Assembly: GCF_006152065.1 (NCBI RefSeq)
Contig: NZ_VDFW01000004.1
Span: 248,001-312,000, forward strand
DNA length: 64,000 nt
Reading direction: 5' to 3'
From: Amycolatopsis alkalitolerans
GTDB lineage: Bacteria > Actinomycetota > Actinomycetes > Mycobacteriales > Pseudonocardiaceae
Made by a program: the position numbers and the translations under genes. Below, piece after piece: positions 44,421 through 53,267 of this stretch. The notes beneath the pieces are model-generated. The model searched no databases. It saw only the letters and a list, made by a program, of their open reading frames with translations, and was not told the origin of the DNA. The number at the start of each line of letters is the position of its first letter. The stretch's first letter is position 1.

Positions 44421-45824
44421 ATGCCTGACCGGATTCCCTGGCCGACGTGGCGGCTCGCGCTCGTGATCGTGTTCGGCGCCGTCGCCAGCATGCTCGACAC
44501 CTCTCTCGTCAACGTCGGGCTCGATGCGATCCGGACCGACCTCGGGGCCTCCCTCGACCAGGTGCAGTGGGTGTCGAGCGCGTACCTGATCGCACTCGCG
44601 GTCTCGTTGCCGGTGTGCGGCTGGCTCGGCCGGAAGTTCGGTGTCGGCAGGTTGTGGCTCGCCGCCTTCGCCGCGTTCACCGTCGCATCTGGCCTGTGCG
44701 CGCTCGCGGGTGATCTCGGCTGGCTCGTCGCGGCGCGCGTCGTGCAGGGGCTCGCGGCCGGCCTGCTCGTGCCCGCCGGGCAGACGATCCTCGGCCAGGC
44801 GGTCGGGCCGCAACGGCTGGGGCGCGTGATGAGCATCCTCGGCATCGCGGTGAGCAGTGGGCCGGCGATCGGGCCGACGGTCGGCGGGTTGCTGCTGCAT
44901 TCGCTGCCGTGGCCATGGCTGTTCGCCATCAACCTGCCGATCGGTGCGATCGGGCTCGTGCTCGGGCTCAAGTACGTGCCGCGAGGTGAGGTCGCGACCG
45001 TGCCGAGGCTGGACTGGACGGGGTTCGCCCTGATCGGCGCCGGCCTTCCGCTGTTCGTCTACGCCGTCACGGCTTTCGGCGAGCAGGCCACGCTCGCCAC
45101 GCCGACGGTGGCTATTCCGCTCGCTCTGGGCGTCGCCGGGCTGGCGGGTTTCGGCATCCGCGCCCGCCGGCAGCGGAATCCGCTGCTGGACCTGCGGCTG
45201 TTCCGGAACCCCTTGTACGCGGCCGCCGCCACGTCTTCGCTGTTCATCGGTGCCTCGATGTTCGGCGCGATGTTGCTGTTCCCGCTGTATTTCCAGTTGC
45301 TGCGGGGTGCGGACGTGGTCACCACCGGGCTGTCGCTGGTTTCGCTCGGGGTGGGCACGATGGTCGCACTGCCGTTCGCGGGCTGGCTGACCGACCGGTT
45401 CGGCGGCGGCGTCGTCGCGTTGGGCGGCACCATCTTCACCGTCGTGACCACGCTGCCGTTCGCGCTGCTGGACGCGGGCACGGTGCTGGTGCAGGTGCTG
45501 CTGTTCCTGCGTGGGGTCGCGCTGGCGCTGTCCGCCGTACCGGCCGGGACCACGGCGTTCGCGGCCGTCCGCCGCTCGGAGTTGCCGGATGCCACCACCC
45601 AGGTCAACATCCTGCAGCGGGTCGGTGGCGCGGTGGGTGGCGCGCTGCTCGCGGTCGTGCTGTCGGGACGCCTGCCCGCCGGGGCTGAAAGCGCTTTCCG
45701 TACCGCCTTCTGGTGGCTGACCGGGGCTTCGGTGCTCGCGGCGGCGTGGACGGTCCTGCTATGGCGCGCGCAACGTCTACAAGCGACAGTCGCGGCGCCG
45801 GTGCGGCGAGAAGCGGTCCCGTGA
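44421..45824 (+). CDS. MFS drug/efflux transporter, DHA2-like
   Basis: 467 residues with about 14 transmembrane helices. Motif SMLDTSLVNVGLDAIRTDLG (helix 1), the loop WLGRKFGVGRLW (motif A) and GPAIGPTVGGLLL (motif C of antiporters) show a proton-linked exporter of the DHA2 family. The substrate is unknown. It is divergent from purC with 69 bp between the starts. The stop is about 10 bp from the convergent EphD-like gene. Confidence 0.9.
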   Translation: MPDRIPWPTWRLALVIVFGAVASMLDTSLVNVGLDAIRTDLGASLDQVQWVSSAYLIALAVSLPVCGWLGRKFGVGRLWLAAFAAFTVASGLCALAGDLGWLVAARVVQGLAAGLLVPAGQTILGQAVGPQRLGRVMSILGIAVSSGPAIGPTVGGLLLHSLPWPWLFAINLPIGAIGLVLGLKYVPRGEVATVPRLDWTGFALIGAGLPLFVYAVTAFGEQATLATPTVAIPLALGVAGLAGFGIRARRQRNPLLDLRLFRNPLYAAAATSSLFIGASMFGAMLLFPLYFQLLRGADVVTTGLSLVSLGVGTMVALPFAGWLTDRFGGGVVALGGTIFTVVTTLPFALLDAGTVLVQVLLFLRGVALALSAVPAGTTAFAAVRRSELPDATTQVNILQRVGGAVGGALLAVVLSGRLPAGAESAFRTAFWWLTGASVLAAAWTVLLWRAQRLQATVAAPVRREAVP

Positions 45825-45834
45825 ACGCCTCGCC

Positions 45835-47481
45835 TCAGGTGTGGCGCGCCGCGTTCCGCAGCAGGGCGGGAGTCAACCGGGCCAGTGCGAGACCGGCCTT
45901 CGCCTCGGGGGTGACCGGGACGGTCGCCCTGTCCCCGGCCACCGCGCGCAGGATCTGCGCCGCGACCTTCTCCGGCCCGAAGTTCCGCCGCCGGTAAGCC
46001 TTCGTCGCGCTCGCCCGCCTGCGTTCCTGCTCCGCCGCGTCGGCGCCGGAAAACGTCGTGGTCCGGGTGATGTTCGTGGCGACAAGGCCAGGGCAGATCG
46101 TCGAGACGCCGATCCCGCGGGCACCGACCTCCGCGCGCAGGCAGTCCGACAGCATGAGCACCGCCGCCTTGCTCGTCGAATACGCCGCAAGGGATTTCAC
46201 CGGCAGGTACGCGGCCGCGGACGCGACGTTGACGATGTGCCCGCCTTCGCCGCGTTCGGCCATCAGCCGTCCGAACACCTGGCAGCCGTGGATCACGCCC
46301 CACAGGTTCACGTCCAGCACCCGTTGCCACTCTTCGGTCGTGGTGGCGAGGAAACTGCCCGCGTGGCCCACCCCGGCGTTGTTGACCACGATGTCGGGCA
46401 CGCCGTGCCGCGTGACGACCTCGTCGGCGAACTTGCGCATCGCCGCCTCGTCGGACACATCCACCTGGTACGCGTGCCCGCCGGTCGCGCGCGCTGCCTC
46501 TTCGTCGATGTCGCAGACGACGACCTCGGCCCCGGTGGCGGCAAACGCTTGCGCCGCCGCCCTGCCGATCCCGCTGCCCGCGCCGGTGACGACCACGAGT
46601 GGCGCGTGCCTCGGCCCGGGACCGCCGTCGACGAGTTCGGTCACCATGCGCGCGACCTGCGCGCCGTCGCGTAGCAGCGCCGACCAGTGCCCGGCGTAGA
46701 GGTTCCGCCGCCACAGGTTCGGCGCCCACCGGTCGAGGCCCTTGGTGAGCGCTGGGGTGACGTAGTGGTCGTGACGGGGGCTGATCACCTGCACCGGAAC
46801 CTGCGTGTGGCGCTCGCGCGGCCTGCCCATCCGGGCGCGGACGTTGGCGCGGTACAAGGAAACCCCGCGAGCGGCGTCGGCCGCCATGGTCGGCGCCGGA
46901 TGCCCGGGGCGCGGCGGCACGTGTTCGATCCGGTGGAGCAGCCGTGGCCAGCGTTTGGCGATGACGGTTCGCCACAGCAGTTCGGGCAGGACCGGCACGT
47001 GGAACGCGAGGATGTACCACGAGTGCAGTTGCTGCTTCAGGACCTGCCGGAGATGGCGTGGCGTCGGCCGCCGGCGCATCCAGTACGCGACATGGTCGAG
47101 GCAGGGCCCGGAAATCGAGGTGTACGAGGCGATCCGCTCGTGCGCGCCCGGTTCGGTGACCGCCTCCCAGGCCTGGATCGACCCCCAGTCGTGCGCGACG
47201 ACGTGCACCGGCCGGTCCGGGCTCACCGCGTCGGCGACGGCGAACAGGTCGTCTTTGAGCAGCGGCAACCGGTACGCGGCCGTGCCACGTGGAGCGTCGG
47301 ACTGGCCGGCGCCGCGCACGTCGTACCGCACCACGTGGAAGCGTGTCGCCAGCGCGGCCGCCACGTCGTCCCACACCGTGTGCGTATCGGGATAACCGTG
47401 CACGAGCAGCACTGTCGGCGCATCGGCCGGGCCCTCCTCGAACACCGCGAGCCGGACCCCGCCGGATTCCACCGTCCTCAT
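45835..47481 (-). CDS. ephD: Alpha/beta hydrolase - SDR fusion, EphD-like
   Basis: 548 residues. Residues about 1-280 are an epoxide-hydrolase-type alpha/beta hydrolase: LLVHGYPDTHTVWDDV (oxyanion HG), nucleophile Asp98 in VAHDWGSIQA, and His in LYAGHWSAL. Residues about 292-548 are a short-chain dehydrogenase: VTGAGSGIGRAAA, NNAGVGHAG, and AAYSTSKAAVLM (Tyr-x3-Lys). This fusion is that of mycobacterial EphD. It is divergent from the methyltransferase at 47585. The substrate is unknown; lipid epoxides have been proposed for EphD. Confidence 0.88.
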   Translation of the reverse strand: MRTVESGGVRLAVFEEGPADAPTVLLVHGYPDTHTVWDDVAAALATRFHVVRYDVRGAGQSDAPRGTAAYRLPLLKDDLFAVADAVSPDRPVHVVAHDWGSIQAWEAVTEPGAHERIASYTSISGPCLDHVAYWMRRRPTPRHLRQVLKQQLHSWYILAFHVPVLPELLWRTVIAKRWPRLLHRIEHVPPRPGHPAPTMAADAARGVSLYRANVRARMGRPRERHTQVPVQVISPRHDHYVTPALTKGLDRWAPNLWRRNLYAGHWSALLRDGAQVARMVTELVDGGPGPRHAPLVVVTGAGSGIGRAAAQAFAATGAEVVVCDIDEEAARATGGHAYQVDVSDEAAMRKFADEVVTRHGVPDIVVNNAGVGHAGSFLATTTEEWQRVLDVNLWGVIHGCQVFGRLMAERGEGGHIVNVASAAAYLPVKSLAAYSTSKAAVLMLSDCLRAEVGARGIGVSTICPGLVATNITRTTTFSGADAAEQERRRASATKAYRRRNFGPEKVAAQILRAVAGDRATVPVTPEAKAGLALARLTPALLRNAARHT

Positions 47482-47496
47482 GCCACCGAAAGTAAG

Positions 47497-47513
47497 TGTA
47501 ACCGCCGGTAACA
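47497..47513. promoter_or_regulatory. Near-palindrome between ephD-like and methyltransferase genes
   Basis: TGTAACC-GCC-GGTAACA has six of seven matching positions in each arm and lies 16 bp upstream of the ephD-like start in the divergent promoter region. It could be a repressor site for either gene. The call is tentative. Confidence 0.3.
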
Positions 47514-47584
47514 GTCAAGTGTTGGTACCGTTCCTGCTAACCTGCCGCGTCGGTTGGAGATTGACAAACAAAGGAGTCGGCCGA

Positions 47585-48415
47585 GTGAATGATCGACCCG
47601 ACCCCGCGGACGCGATCGACCTGGGGCATCCGAACTCGGCCCGGGTCTACGACTATTTCCTGGGCGGCACCGCGAACTGGGCGATCGACCGGGTCCTGGG
47701 GGACAAGCTTTCCGAGCTGGTGCCGATCATCCGCACCGGCGCCCAGGTGAACCGCGAGTTCCTCGGGCGAGCGGTGCGGTACGCCGTGGGCAACGGGATC
47801 ACGCAGTTCCTGGACCTCGGCTCGGGCGTCCCGACGGTGGGCAACGTGCACGAGGTGGCCGACGAGATCGACCCGGACAGCCGATGTGTCTATGTGGACC
47901 GCGAACCGGTCGCGGTCGCGCACGCGAGGATCCTGCTGGAGCGCGACGGAGACCCGGACCGTCACGCGGTGCTGCAGGCGGATCTGCGGGATGTCGACGC
48001 GGTGTGGAAGGCGGCACTGGCGACCGGCGTCCTCGACCCGTCCCGGCCGATCGGGCTGTTGATGGTGTCGGTGCTGCATTTTCTCGACCCGCAGGACGAG
48101 GTATCGGAGGTGGTCGCCCAGTACCGCGAGCTGCTGCCGCCGGGCTCGCACCTGGTCATCTCGCACGCGACGCTGGATGCCGTGCCCGAGGCCGAGCTGC
48201 GGCAGTTCGAGGCCGGCGTGGAGTTGTACCGGGCGTCGGGGATCGCCGCGAGCCCACGCGACCGCGACACGATCCGTGCCTACTTCGGGGATTTCGCGCT
48301 CGCCGAGCCGGGGCTCACCTGGCTGCCCGAATGGCAGGCCGCGGGGCATCAGGTGTTGTTGCGCGAGCGGCCCGAGGCGTGTTGTTTCGTCGGCGGGCTC
48401 GGGATCAAGGGGTAG
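47585..48415 (+). CDS. SAM-dependent methyltransferase (DUF574/SAM_MT-like)
   Basis: 276 residues from a GTG with AAAGGAG upstream. The actinobacterial pattern is clear: HPNSARVYDYFLGGTANWAIDR (about residues 14-35), QFLDLGSGVPTVGNVHEV as SAM motif I (about 75-92), RCVYVDREPVAVAHAR as motif II, and LLMVSVLHFLDP. This large family in actinomycetes, often near secondary-metabolism genes, has few known substrates. The frame is open further upstream but the GTG after AAAGGAG fits best. Confidence 0.88.
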   Translation: MNDRPDPADAIDLGHPNSARVYDYFLGGTANWAIDRVLGDKLSELVPIIRTGAQVNREFLGRAVRYAVGNGITQFLDLGSGVPTVGNVHEVADEIDPDSRCVYVDREPVAVAHARILLERDGDPDRHAVLQADLRDVDAVWKAALATGVLDPSRPIGLLMVSVLHFLDPQDEVSEVVAQYRELLPPGSHLVISHATLDAVPEAELRQFEAGVELYRASGIAASPRDRDTIRAYFGDFALAEPGLTWLPEWQAAGHQVLLRERPEACCFVGGLGIKG

Positions 48416-48571
48416 GCAGCGGATCGCAGAGATCGGCTCCGCCGCGGGGGCGGCGGTCACGATCGAAGCCACGGTCAGTGCGGAAGCCATCAGCGCCGAT
48501 CGCCTCCGGCCGGACCCGACGGAAGCAGGAAATGTCCGTTACGCTGGGCGAAAGCGGACACGGGAGGCCGG

Positions 48572-49216
48572 ATGAGCATGCCGCGTGGCGAGGAGGCCGA
48601 AGCGCTTATCGCGGAGGCCCGCAAAGCGCTGTGGGTCATGGTCGGCGTCCTGATCGTGCTGTGGATCGTGCAGATCGTCAACGCCGCGCTCGGTTACGAA
48701 CTCAGCTTCGAACTCGGTATCCGCGCGCGTGAACCGGGTTCCCTGCCGGAGATCTTCACCGCCCCGTTCCTGCATTTCAGCTGGTCGCATATCGAGAGCA
48801 ATTCCGGGCCGCTGTTCATTTTCGGCTTCCTCGCGGCGTATCGGGGCGTGAAGAAGTTCCTCGGCGTGACCGCGCTGATCGTGCTCAGCAGCGGGCTCGG
48901 CGGATGGTTCACGGCCAGCGCCGGCACGGTCGGCGCCGGGGCGAGCGGTGTCGTGTTCGGCTATTTCGGCTACATCATCGTCCGCGGGCTGTTCGACCGG
49001 CGGCCGATCGACCTGGTGATCGGGCTGGTCATGGCGCTGTGCTTCGCCTACCAGTTCTCGCTGCTGATCCCCGCGGGTGAAGGCATCGGCTGGCAGGCGC
49101 ACCTGTTCGGCTTCATCGCCGGAGTCGTGGGCGGCTGGCTGTTCCGCGAGCGCCGCCCGAAGAAGGCCGTCGAGCCCGGAACGACGACGTTGCTGGACAA
49201 GCCCGTCGAGTCTTAG
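48572..49216 (+). CDS. Rhomboid-family intramembrane serine protease
   Basis: 214 residues and about six transmembrane helices. The catalytic Ser125 lies in GAGASGVVFGYFGYI and His177 in WQAHLFGFIAGVVGGW. Asn77 in HIESNSGPLF is the oxyanion residue, and IRAREPGSLPEIFTAPFLHFSW shows the WR-like loop. It cleaves membrane-protein helices. Its last bases overlap the stop of the convergent sigma-factor gene. The 156 bp before it hold no other gene. Confidence 0.9.
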   Translation: MSMPRGEEAEALIAEARKALWVMVGVLIVLWIVQIVNAALGYELSFELGIRAREPGSLPEIFTAPFLHFSWSHIESNSGPLFIFGFLAAYRGVKKFLGVTALIVLSSGLGGWFTASAGTVGAGASGVVFGYFGYIIVRGLFDRRPIDLVIGLVMALCFAYQFSLLIPAGEGIGWQAHLFGFIAGVVGGWLFRERRPKKAVEPGTTTLLDKPVES

Positions 49217-50451
49217 CTGCAGTCCTTCGCGCGGTTGAGCAGCAGTTCGCGTTCGCGGGTGTTGCGGGTGAGTTCGGCGGCCCGTTCGAACTCGGCGCGC
49301 GCCTCGGTCGGCCGGTCGAGTTTCACCAGCAGGTCGCCGCGGACGCTCGGCAGCAGGTGGTACTGCTGCATCGACGGTTCTCCGGCCAGCTTGTCGACGA
49401 GCGCCAGCCCGGCGCCGGGGCCGAACGCCATCGACACCGCGACGGCCCGGTTCAACTCGACGACGGGAGACGGCATCAGCCGCGCCAAAACCTCGTACAG
49501 CGCGGCGATCCGGATCCAGTCGGTGTCCCCGGCGGTGGCCGCGCGGGCATGACAGGCGGCGATCGCGGCCTGCACGGTGTACGGGCCCCGCAGACCGCCG
49601 AGTTCCTCCGCCCGCGCGAGGGCGCGCAACCCGCGGCCGATCAACAGCCGGTCCCACAGCGCGCGGTTCTGCTCCAGCAACAGGATGGGCTCGCCGTCCG
49701 GACCGATGCGGGCTCGCGCACGGGAGGCCTGGATCTCCATCAGCGCGACGAGCCCGTGCATTTCGGGCTCCTTCGGCGCGAGCGCGGCGACGATCCGCCC
49801 GAGGCGCAACGCGTCCTCGCACAGCGCCGGCCGCATCCAGTCGTCGCCGGCGGTGGCCGAGTAGCCCTCGTTGAAGATCAGATAGACGACTTCGAGCACC
49901 GAGGACAGGCGCGGCGCGAGTTCGTCCCCGCTGGGCACCTCGAAGGGCACCTTCTCCTTGGCGAGCGTGCGTTTGGCGCGCACGATGCGTTGCGCCACCG
50001 TCGATTCGGCCACCAGGTACGCGCGGGCGATCTCGTCCGTCGCCAGGCCGCCGAGCAGGCGCAGGGTGAGCGCGACGCGGGCTTCGGTGGACAGCACTGG
50101 ATGGCAGGCCGTGAACATCAGGCGCAGCACGTCGTCGCCGACCTCGTCGGGCTCCGGGCCCGGTTCCTCCACCGGCAGCGCGCGGCCGAACTCCTCTTCC
50201 TTGCGCTCCAACGTCTTGTCGCGGCGGATGCGGTCGATGGCGCGCCGTCTCGCGATGGTCATCAGCCAGGCGCCGGGGTTCTTCGGCACGCCGGAGGACG
50301 GCCACTGTTCGAGCGCGGCGACGACCGCCTCCTGCGCCAGCTCCTCGGCCAGGCCGACGTCACGCACCAGGCGGGTCAGCGCGCCGATGATCTTCGCCGA
50401 CTCGATACGCCAGATCGCGTCGATCGTCCGGTGGGTCTCGGAGGCCGTCAC
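49213..50451 (-). CDS. ECF sigma factor of the ECF42 type
   Basis: 412 residues from a GTG start. Region 2 (IDAIWRIESAKIIGALTRLVRDVGLAEELAQEAVVAALEQWP and NPGAWLMTIARRRAIDRIRR) and region 4 (RVALTLRLLGGLATDEIARAYLVAESTVAQRIVRAKR) are clear. A C-terminal TPR-like domain of about 230 residues follows (DUF6596; LSSVLEVVYLIFNEGYSA). That extension is typical of ECF42, and so is the DGPF/YCII neighbour. These sigmas have no membrane anti-sigma; the C-terminal domain is thought to control activity. It lies 38 bp downstream of the DGPF gene, in the same operon. Confidence 0.9.
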   Translation of the reverse strand: MTASETHRTIDAIWRIESAKIIGALTRLVRDVGLAEELAQEAVVAALEQWPSSGVPKNPGAWLMTIARRRAIDRIRRDKTLERKEEEFGRALPVEEPGPEPDEVGDDVLRLMFTACHPVLSTEARVALTLRLLGGLATDEIARAYLVAESTVAQRIVRAKRTLAKEKVPFEVPSGDELAPRLSSVLEVVYLIFNEGYSATAGDDWMRPALCEDALRLGRIVAALAPKEPEMHGLVALMEIQASRARARIGPDGEPILLLEQNRALWDRLLIGRGLRALARAEELGGLRGPYTVQAAIAACHARAATAGDTDWIRIAALYEVLARLMPSPVVELNRAVAVSMAFGPGAGLALVDKLAGEPSMQQYHLLPSVRGDLLVKLDRPTEARAEFERAAELTRNTRERELLLNRAKDCS

Positions 50452-50489
50452 GGCCCCCGAGCACACCACCTCCGGACGAATCGGGCAAG

Positions 50490-50921
50490 TCAGTTGCCTC
50501 CGAGCTGGTCGCGCAGCCGTTTCTCCTGCTCGAGGATCTCGGGCGTGGCCACGTCGGCGAAGTCCTCGGTTTCGAAGACCTGCCGGATCTCGATCTCGGA
50601 CGCCTCGCCGCGGCCAGTCGGGTCGTTCGGGATGCGCTTGACCCATTCGATCGCCTCGTCCCTGGACTTGACGTCGATGATCCAGTAGCCCGCGAGGAGT
50701 TCCTTCGTCTCGGCGAACGGGCCGTCGATGACGGTCCGCTGGTCGCCCTCGAAGCGCACGCGGGCGCCCTTCGAACTGGGGTGCAGGCCGTCGCCGGCGA
50801 GCATCACGCCCGCCTTGACCAGCTCTTCGTTGTACTTGCCCATCGCTTCGAGAAGCTCCGCGCTCGGCATCACGCCGGCTTCGCTGTCCGCGTTCGCCTT
50901 CACCAGGACCATGAACCGCAT
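50490..50921 (-). CDS. DGPF-domain (YCII-related) protein
   Basis: 143 residues. It has the YCII-like fold with [15 protein letters not shown] and the diagnostic [21 protein letters not shown] (about residues 66-86). DGPF proteins are the usual targets and partners of ECF42 sigma factors. Their biochemical role is unknown. An ECF42-like promoter lies 38 bp upstream of its start, so the sigma factor probably drives its own operon. Confidence 0.92.
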   Translation of the reverse strand: MRFMVLVKANADSEAGVMPSAELLEAMGKYNEELVKAGVMLAGDGLHPSSKGARVRFEGDQRTVIDGPFAETKELLAGYWIIDVKSRDEAIEWVKRIPNDPTGRGEASEIEIRQVFETEDFADVATPEILEQEKRLRDQLGGN

Positions 50922-50958
50922 CGTCTCGCTCCTTCTTCTCGGGTGCTTTCACCTGCGC

Positions 50959-50985
50959 GTCGAACGAGCGCGGCGCGGATCGACA
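50959..50985 (-). promoter_or_regulatory. Candidate ECF42-type promoter
   Basis: Minus strand: TGTCGA at 50985-50980, 17 bp, then CGAC at 50962-50959, then 37 bp to the DGPF start codon. TGTCGA/CGAC is the ECF42 promoter motif reported for actinomycetes, to my knowledge. The first element lies in an 8-bp dyad GACACGTG (50982-50989) / CACGTGTC (51011-51018). Confidence 0.65.
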
Positions 50986-51084
50986 CGTGCCCCCGATTTT
51001 TTTCCCGGGACACGTGTCCTGATCTTCGGGTCACCCGGCCCGATCCGGCGGCGCCGATGCCGCGGAACGGATAGTGTCGGTCGG

Positions 51085-51999
51085 GTGTCGGTCCGAGAGC
51101 TGGTCGTGCTGGGCACCGCGAGCCAGGTGCCCGGCCGTACCCGTAACCACAACGGTTATCTCCTCCGCTGGGACGGCGAGGGTTTCCTGTTCGATCCCGG
51201 CGAGGGCACGCAACGGCAGATGCTGCTCGCCGGGGTATCGGCCTCGGCCGTCACGAGGATCTGCGTGACGCATTTCCACGGTGATCACTGCCTGGGGCTG
51301 CCGGGCGTGGTGCAACGGCTGTCGCTGGACAACGTGCGGCATCCGGTGCACGCGCACTTTCCCGCTTCAGGACAGGAGTTCTTCGACCGGTTGCGCCATG
51401 CGAGCGTCTTTCACGAGACGGCCGAACTGGTGGAGGAGCCGGTGGCGCGCGACGGTGTGATCGCCGAGGGCGAGTTCGGCGAACTGCGGGCGCGGCGACT
51501 GGATCATCCGGTGGAATCCTTCGGTTACCAGCTGGCCGAGCCGGGCGGGCGCCGTATGCTGCCGGAACTGCTGGCGCGGTTCGGCATCACCGGGCCGGAG
51601 ATCGGCGAACTGCAGCGGGCGGGTTCGCTGCGGTTCGGGAGCCGGACGGTGACCATCGACCAGGTCAGTGTCGTCCGGCGCGGCCAGCGGTTCGCCTTCG
51701 TGATGGACACGCGGCTGTGCGATGCGGTGTACGAGCTCGCGGATCGCGCGGACCTGCTTGCGATCGAGTCGACGTTCCTGGAGGAGGACGCGGGGCTGGC
51801 CGAGGAGTACGGCCACCTGACAGCGCGCCAGGCGGCGCGGGTCGCCGCGGAGAGCAAGGTGGGGAAGCTCGTGCTGACCCATTTTTCGCAGCGCTACGAC
51901 GATCCGACGAAGTTCTACGAAGAAGCGAAGGAGATCTTCGGCGGTGAGGTCGTCGTCGCCGCGGACCTGAGCCGCGTGAGCCTGCCCAAGCGCCGATGA
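51085..51999 (+). CDS. rnz: Ribonuclease Z
   Basis: 304 residues from a GTG start. The MBL-type metal site is [14 protein letters not shown] (His63, His65, Asp67, His68), with later [19 protein letters not shown] and [10 protein letters not shown]. These match the short tRNase Z type, which cuts the 3' trailer from tRNA precursors. The length agrees. It is divergent from the DGPF/sigma operon. Confidence 0.93.
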   Translation: MSVRELVVLGTASQVPGRTRNHNGYLLRWDGEGFLFDPGEGTQRQMLLAGVSASAVTRICVTHFHGDHCLGLPGVVQRLSLDNVRHPVHAHFPASGQEFFDRLRHASVFHETAELVEEPVARDGVIAEGEFGELRARRLDHPVESFGYQLAEPGGRRMLPELLARFGITGPEIGELQRAGSLRFGSRTVTIDQVSVVRRGQRFAFVMDTRLCDAVYELADRADLLAIESTFLEEDAGLAEEYGHLTARQAARVAAESKVGKLVLTHFSQRYDDPTKFYEEAKEIFGGEVVVAADLSRVSLPKRR

Positions 52000-52030
52000 G
52001 GCCGGTCATGCGTCTGGATGAACGCCTGCA

Positions 52031-52136
52031 ATGACGGACACGGACACCGTCACCGCGAAGCGCTGGAAGCACGGCTGGGAACGTGGTCCCGGTGCTCGAC
52101 GAGAAGTTGGCGGAGCAGGTCAGGACTTCACGAAGC
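52031..52136 (+). pseudogene. Possible frameshifted gene remnant
   Basis: MTDTDTVTAKRWKHGWERG is encoded from 52031, and a shifted frame just after it gives VPVLDEKLAEQVRT. Joined, they look like the N-terminus of a small protein cut off by the convergent unknown gene. Evidence is weak; chance frames are common in this GC content. Confidence 0.25.
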
Positions 52137-53129
52137 CGTCAGCTCCTGGTGCCTCGCCACATGCAGGCGCGGCGCCACCCCCAGGGCCTGCCGCAGGCGC
52201 TCGTTCTCGGCCCGCAACTCGACCAGCAGGCGCTGCTGATCGTGCCAGGACACCGGCAGCATCGGCGGTTCGTTGGCTCGGACCAGTTCGAGGGCATCGT
52301 CCGGGATGGAGAGACGCGCGGCGCGGTCGCGTTCGGCCCGGCCGAGCATGCGCGCCAGGCGCCGCGCGTCAGTCATGAGAATCCGCGGGCGGCCCAGGAT
52401 CCGGTGCCGCGGCGGGTCTTCGGGGTTGTCGAGGTTCACGTCGGGCAGGTAGGTGCGCATCGTCCCCGAGGGCACCGCGTGCGCCGGGCCGACCATCTCG
52501 TTGAAGCCGGCCTCGACGGCCGGGTCGAGCATGAAAGCGCTTCCCAGCCCGACGAGGTGCCAGGTGATCTCGCGTGCCCATCGTTCGAAGTCCTCGCGCG
52601 GCTGTTCCCCCTGGCTGATCATGTACACCGGCCCGCGACGCGTTTCGTCGGCCAGATAGTCCATCAGGTCCGGCAGATGCCCGAGCGTGACCCATTGCGG
52701 ACTCGGCGTGATCTCCGTCCGCCCGTCGGTCGCCTCCAGTTCGGCCAGCAGTCCCCGCAATACGCTCGGCACCGACATGCACCGGTTGTACGGCGCCTGA
52801 CCGAACACGGCGCGATCGTCACGGGTTTCGATCTCCGTCCAGATCCAGCCCGGCTCGTCCGGATGCTCCAGCACGCTGATCGCCGTGCGCCACACGTCGC
52901 GCGGTTGCGCGTCGGGATGCTGGCGCCGCCACTGGTACAGCCGCCCGCCGCCGGCCGGGCGGTTCAGCACCGTTACCAGATCGTCGTGATCCAGTACGTA
53001 CTGCCCCGGCCGCATCGCGTCGAGGTGAATCTCCTTGCAGGCCAGCCAGGTGCTGAGGTGTTCGATGGCGGTGTCGAGCAGCCGCTGGCCGGGCGTGACC
53101 CGGAGAAAGGACCGGAAACCGACAGCCAT
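52128..53129 (-). CDS. Unknown 333-residue protein
   Basis: Start ATG at 53129, six bases after GAGGAG. The N-terminal part has PGQRLLDTAIEHLSTWLACKEI, then DDLVTVLNRPAGGGRLYQWRRQHPD, then a middle block GPVYMISQGEQP and ITWHLVGLGSAFMLDP, then GTMRTYLPDVNLDNPED. The C-terminus is a coiled-coil-like helix (QQRLLVELRAENERLRQAL). I do not recognise a named domain. The middle block resembles, from memory, uncharacterised actinobacterial proteins with a 'GLAHV...GAVRIYWP' pattern. There is no signal peptide. It is isolated, converging on rnz. Confidence 0.7.
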   Translation of the reverse strand: MAVGFRSFLRVTPGQRLLDTAIEHLSTWLACKEIHLDAMRPGQYVLDHDDLVTVLNRPAGGGRLYQWRRQHPDAQPRDVWRTAISVLEHPDEPGWIWTEIETRDDRAVFGQAPYNRCMSVPSVLRGLLAELEATDGRTEITPSPQWVTLGHLPDLMDYLADETRRGPVYMISQGEQPREDFERWAREITWHLVGLGSAFMLDPAVEAGFNEMVGPAHAVPSGTMRTYLPDVNLDNPEDPPRHRILGRPRILMTDARRLARMLGRAERDRAARLSIPDDALELVRANEPPMLPVSWHDQQRLLVELRAENERLRQALGVAPRLHVARHQELTAS

Positions 53130-53150
53130 CACCGTCTCCTCGCACTCGAG

Positions 53151-53167
53151 GGTGATCTGAAATCACC
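53151..53167. promoter_or_regulatory. Short inverted repeat before the unknown protein
   Basis: GGTGAT (53151-53156) and ATCACC (53162-53167) are inverted around 5 bp, just upstream of the 333-residue gene's start. TTGACT on the minus strand about 45-50 bp further upstream could be a -35 element. The dyad could be an operator. Confidence 0.3.
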
Positions 53168-53267
53168 GTGCCATTCAGTGAATCACAGTGTGCAGACCGC
53201 GCCCTCGCGGAGTCAAGGGGGAGACCCCGGCTCGCGCCCCGCCGAGGTCATGAGGTCTTATTTCGCC

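Noticed and set aside
45059-47518. 819-codon leftward frame overlapping ephD and the MFS gene
   Set aside because: No family motifs; the EphD and MFS frames have complete motifs in other registers.
49213-50952. Longer sigma-factor start upstream
   Set aside because: The extra 167 codons overlap the DGPF gene in another frame and show no sigma-like sequence; GTG at 50451 fits the family.
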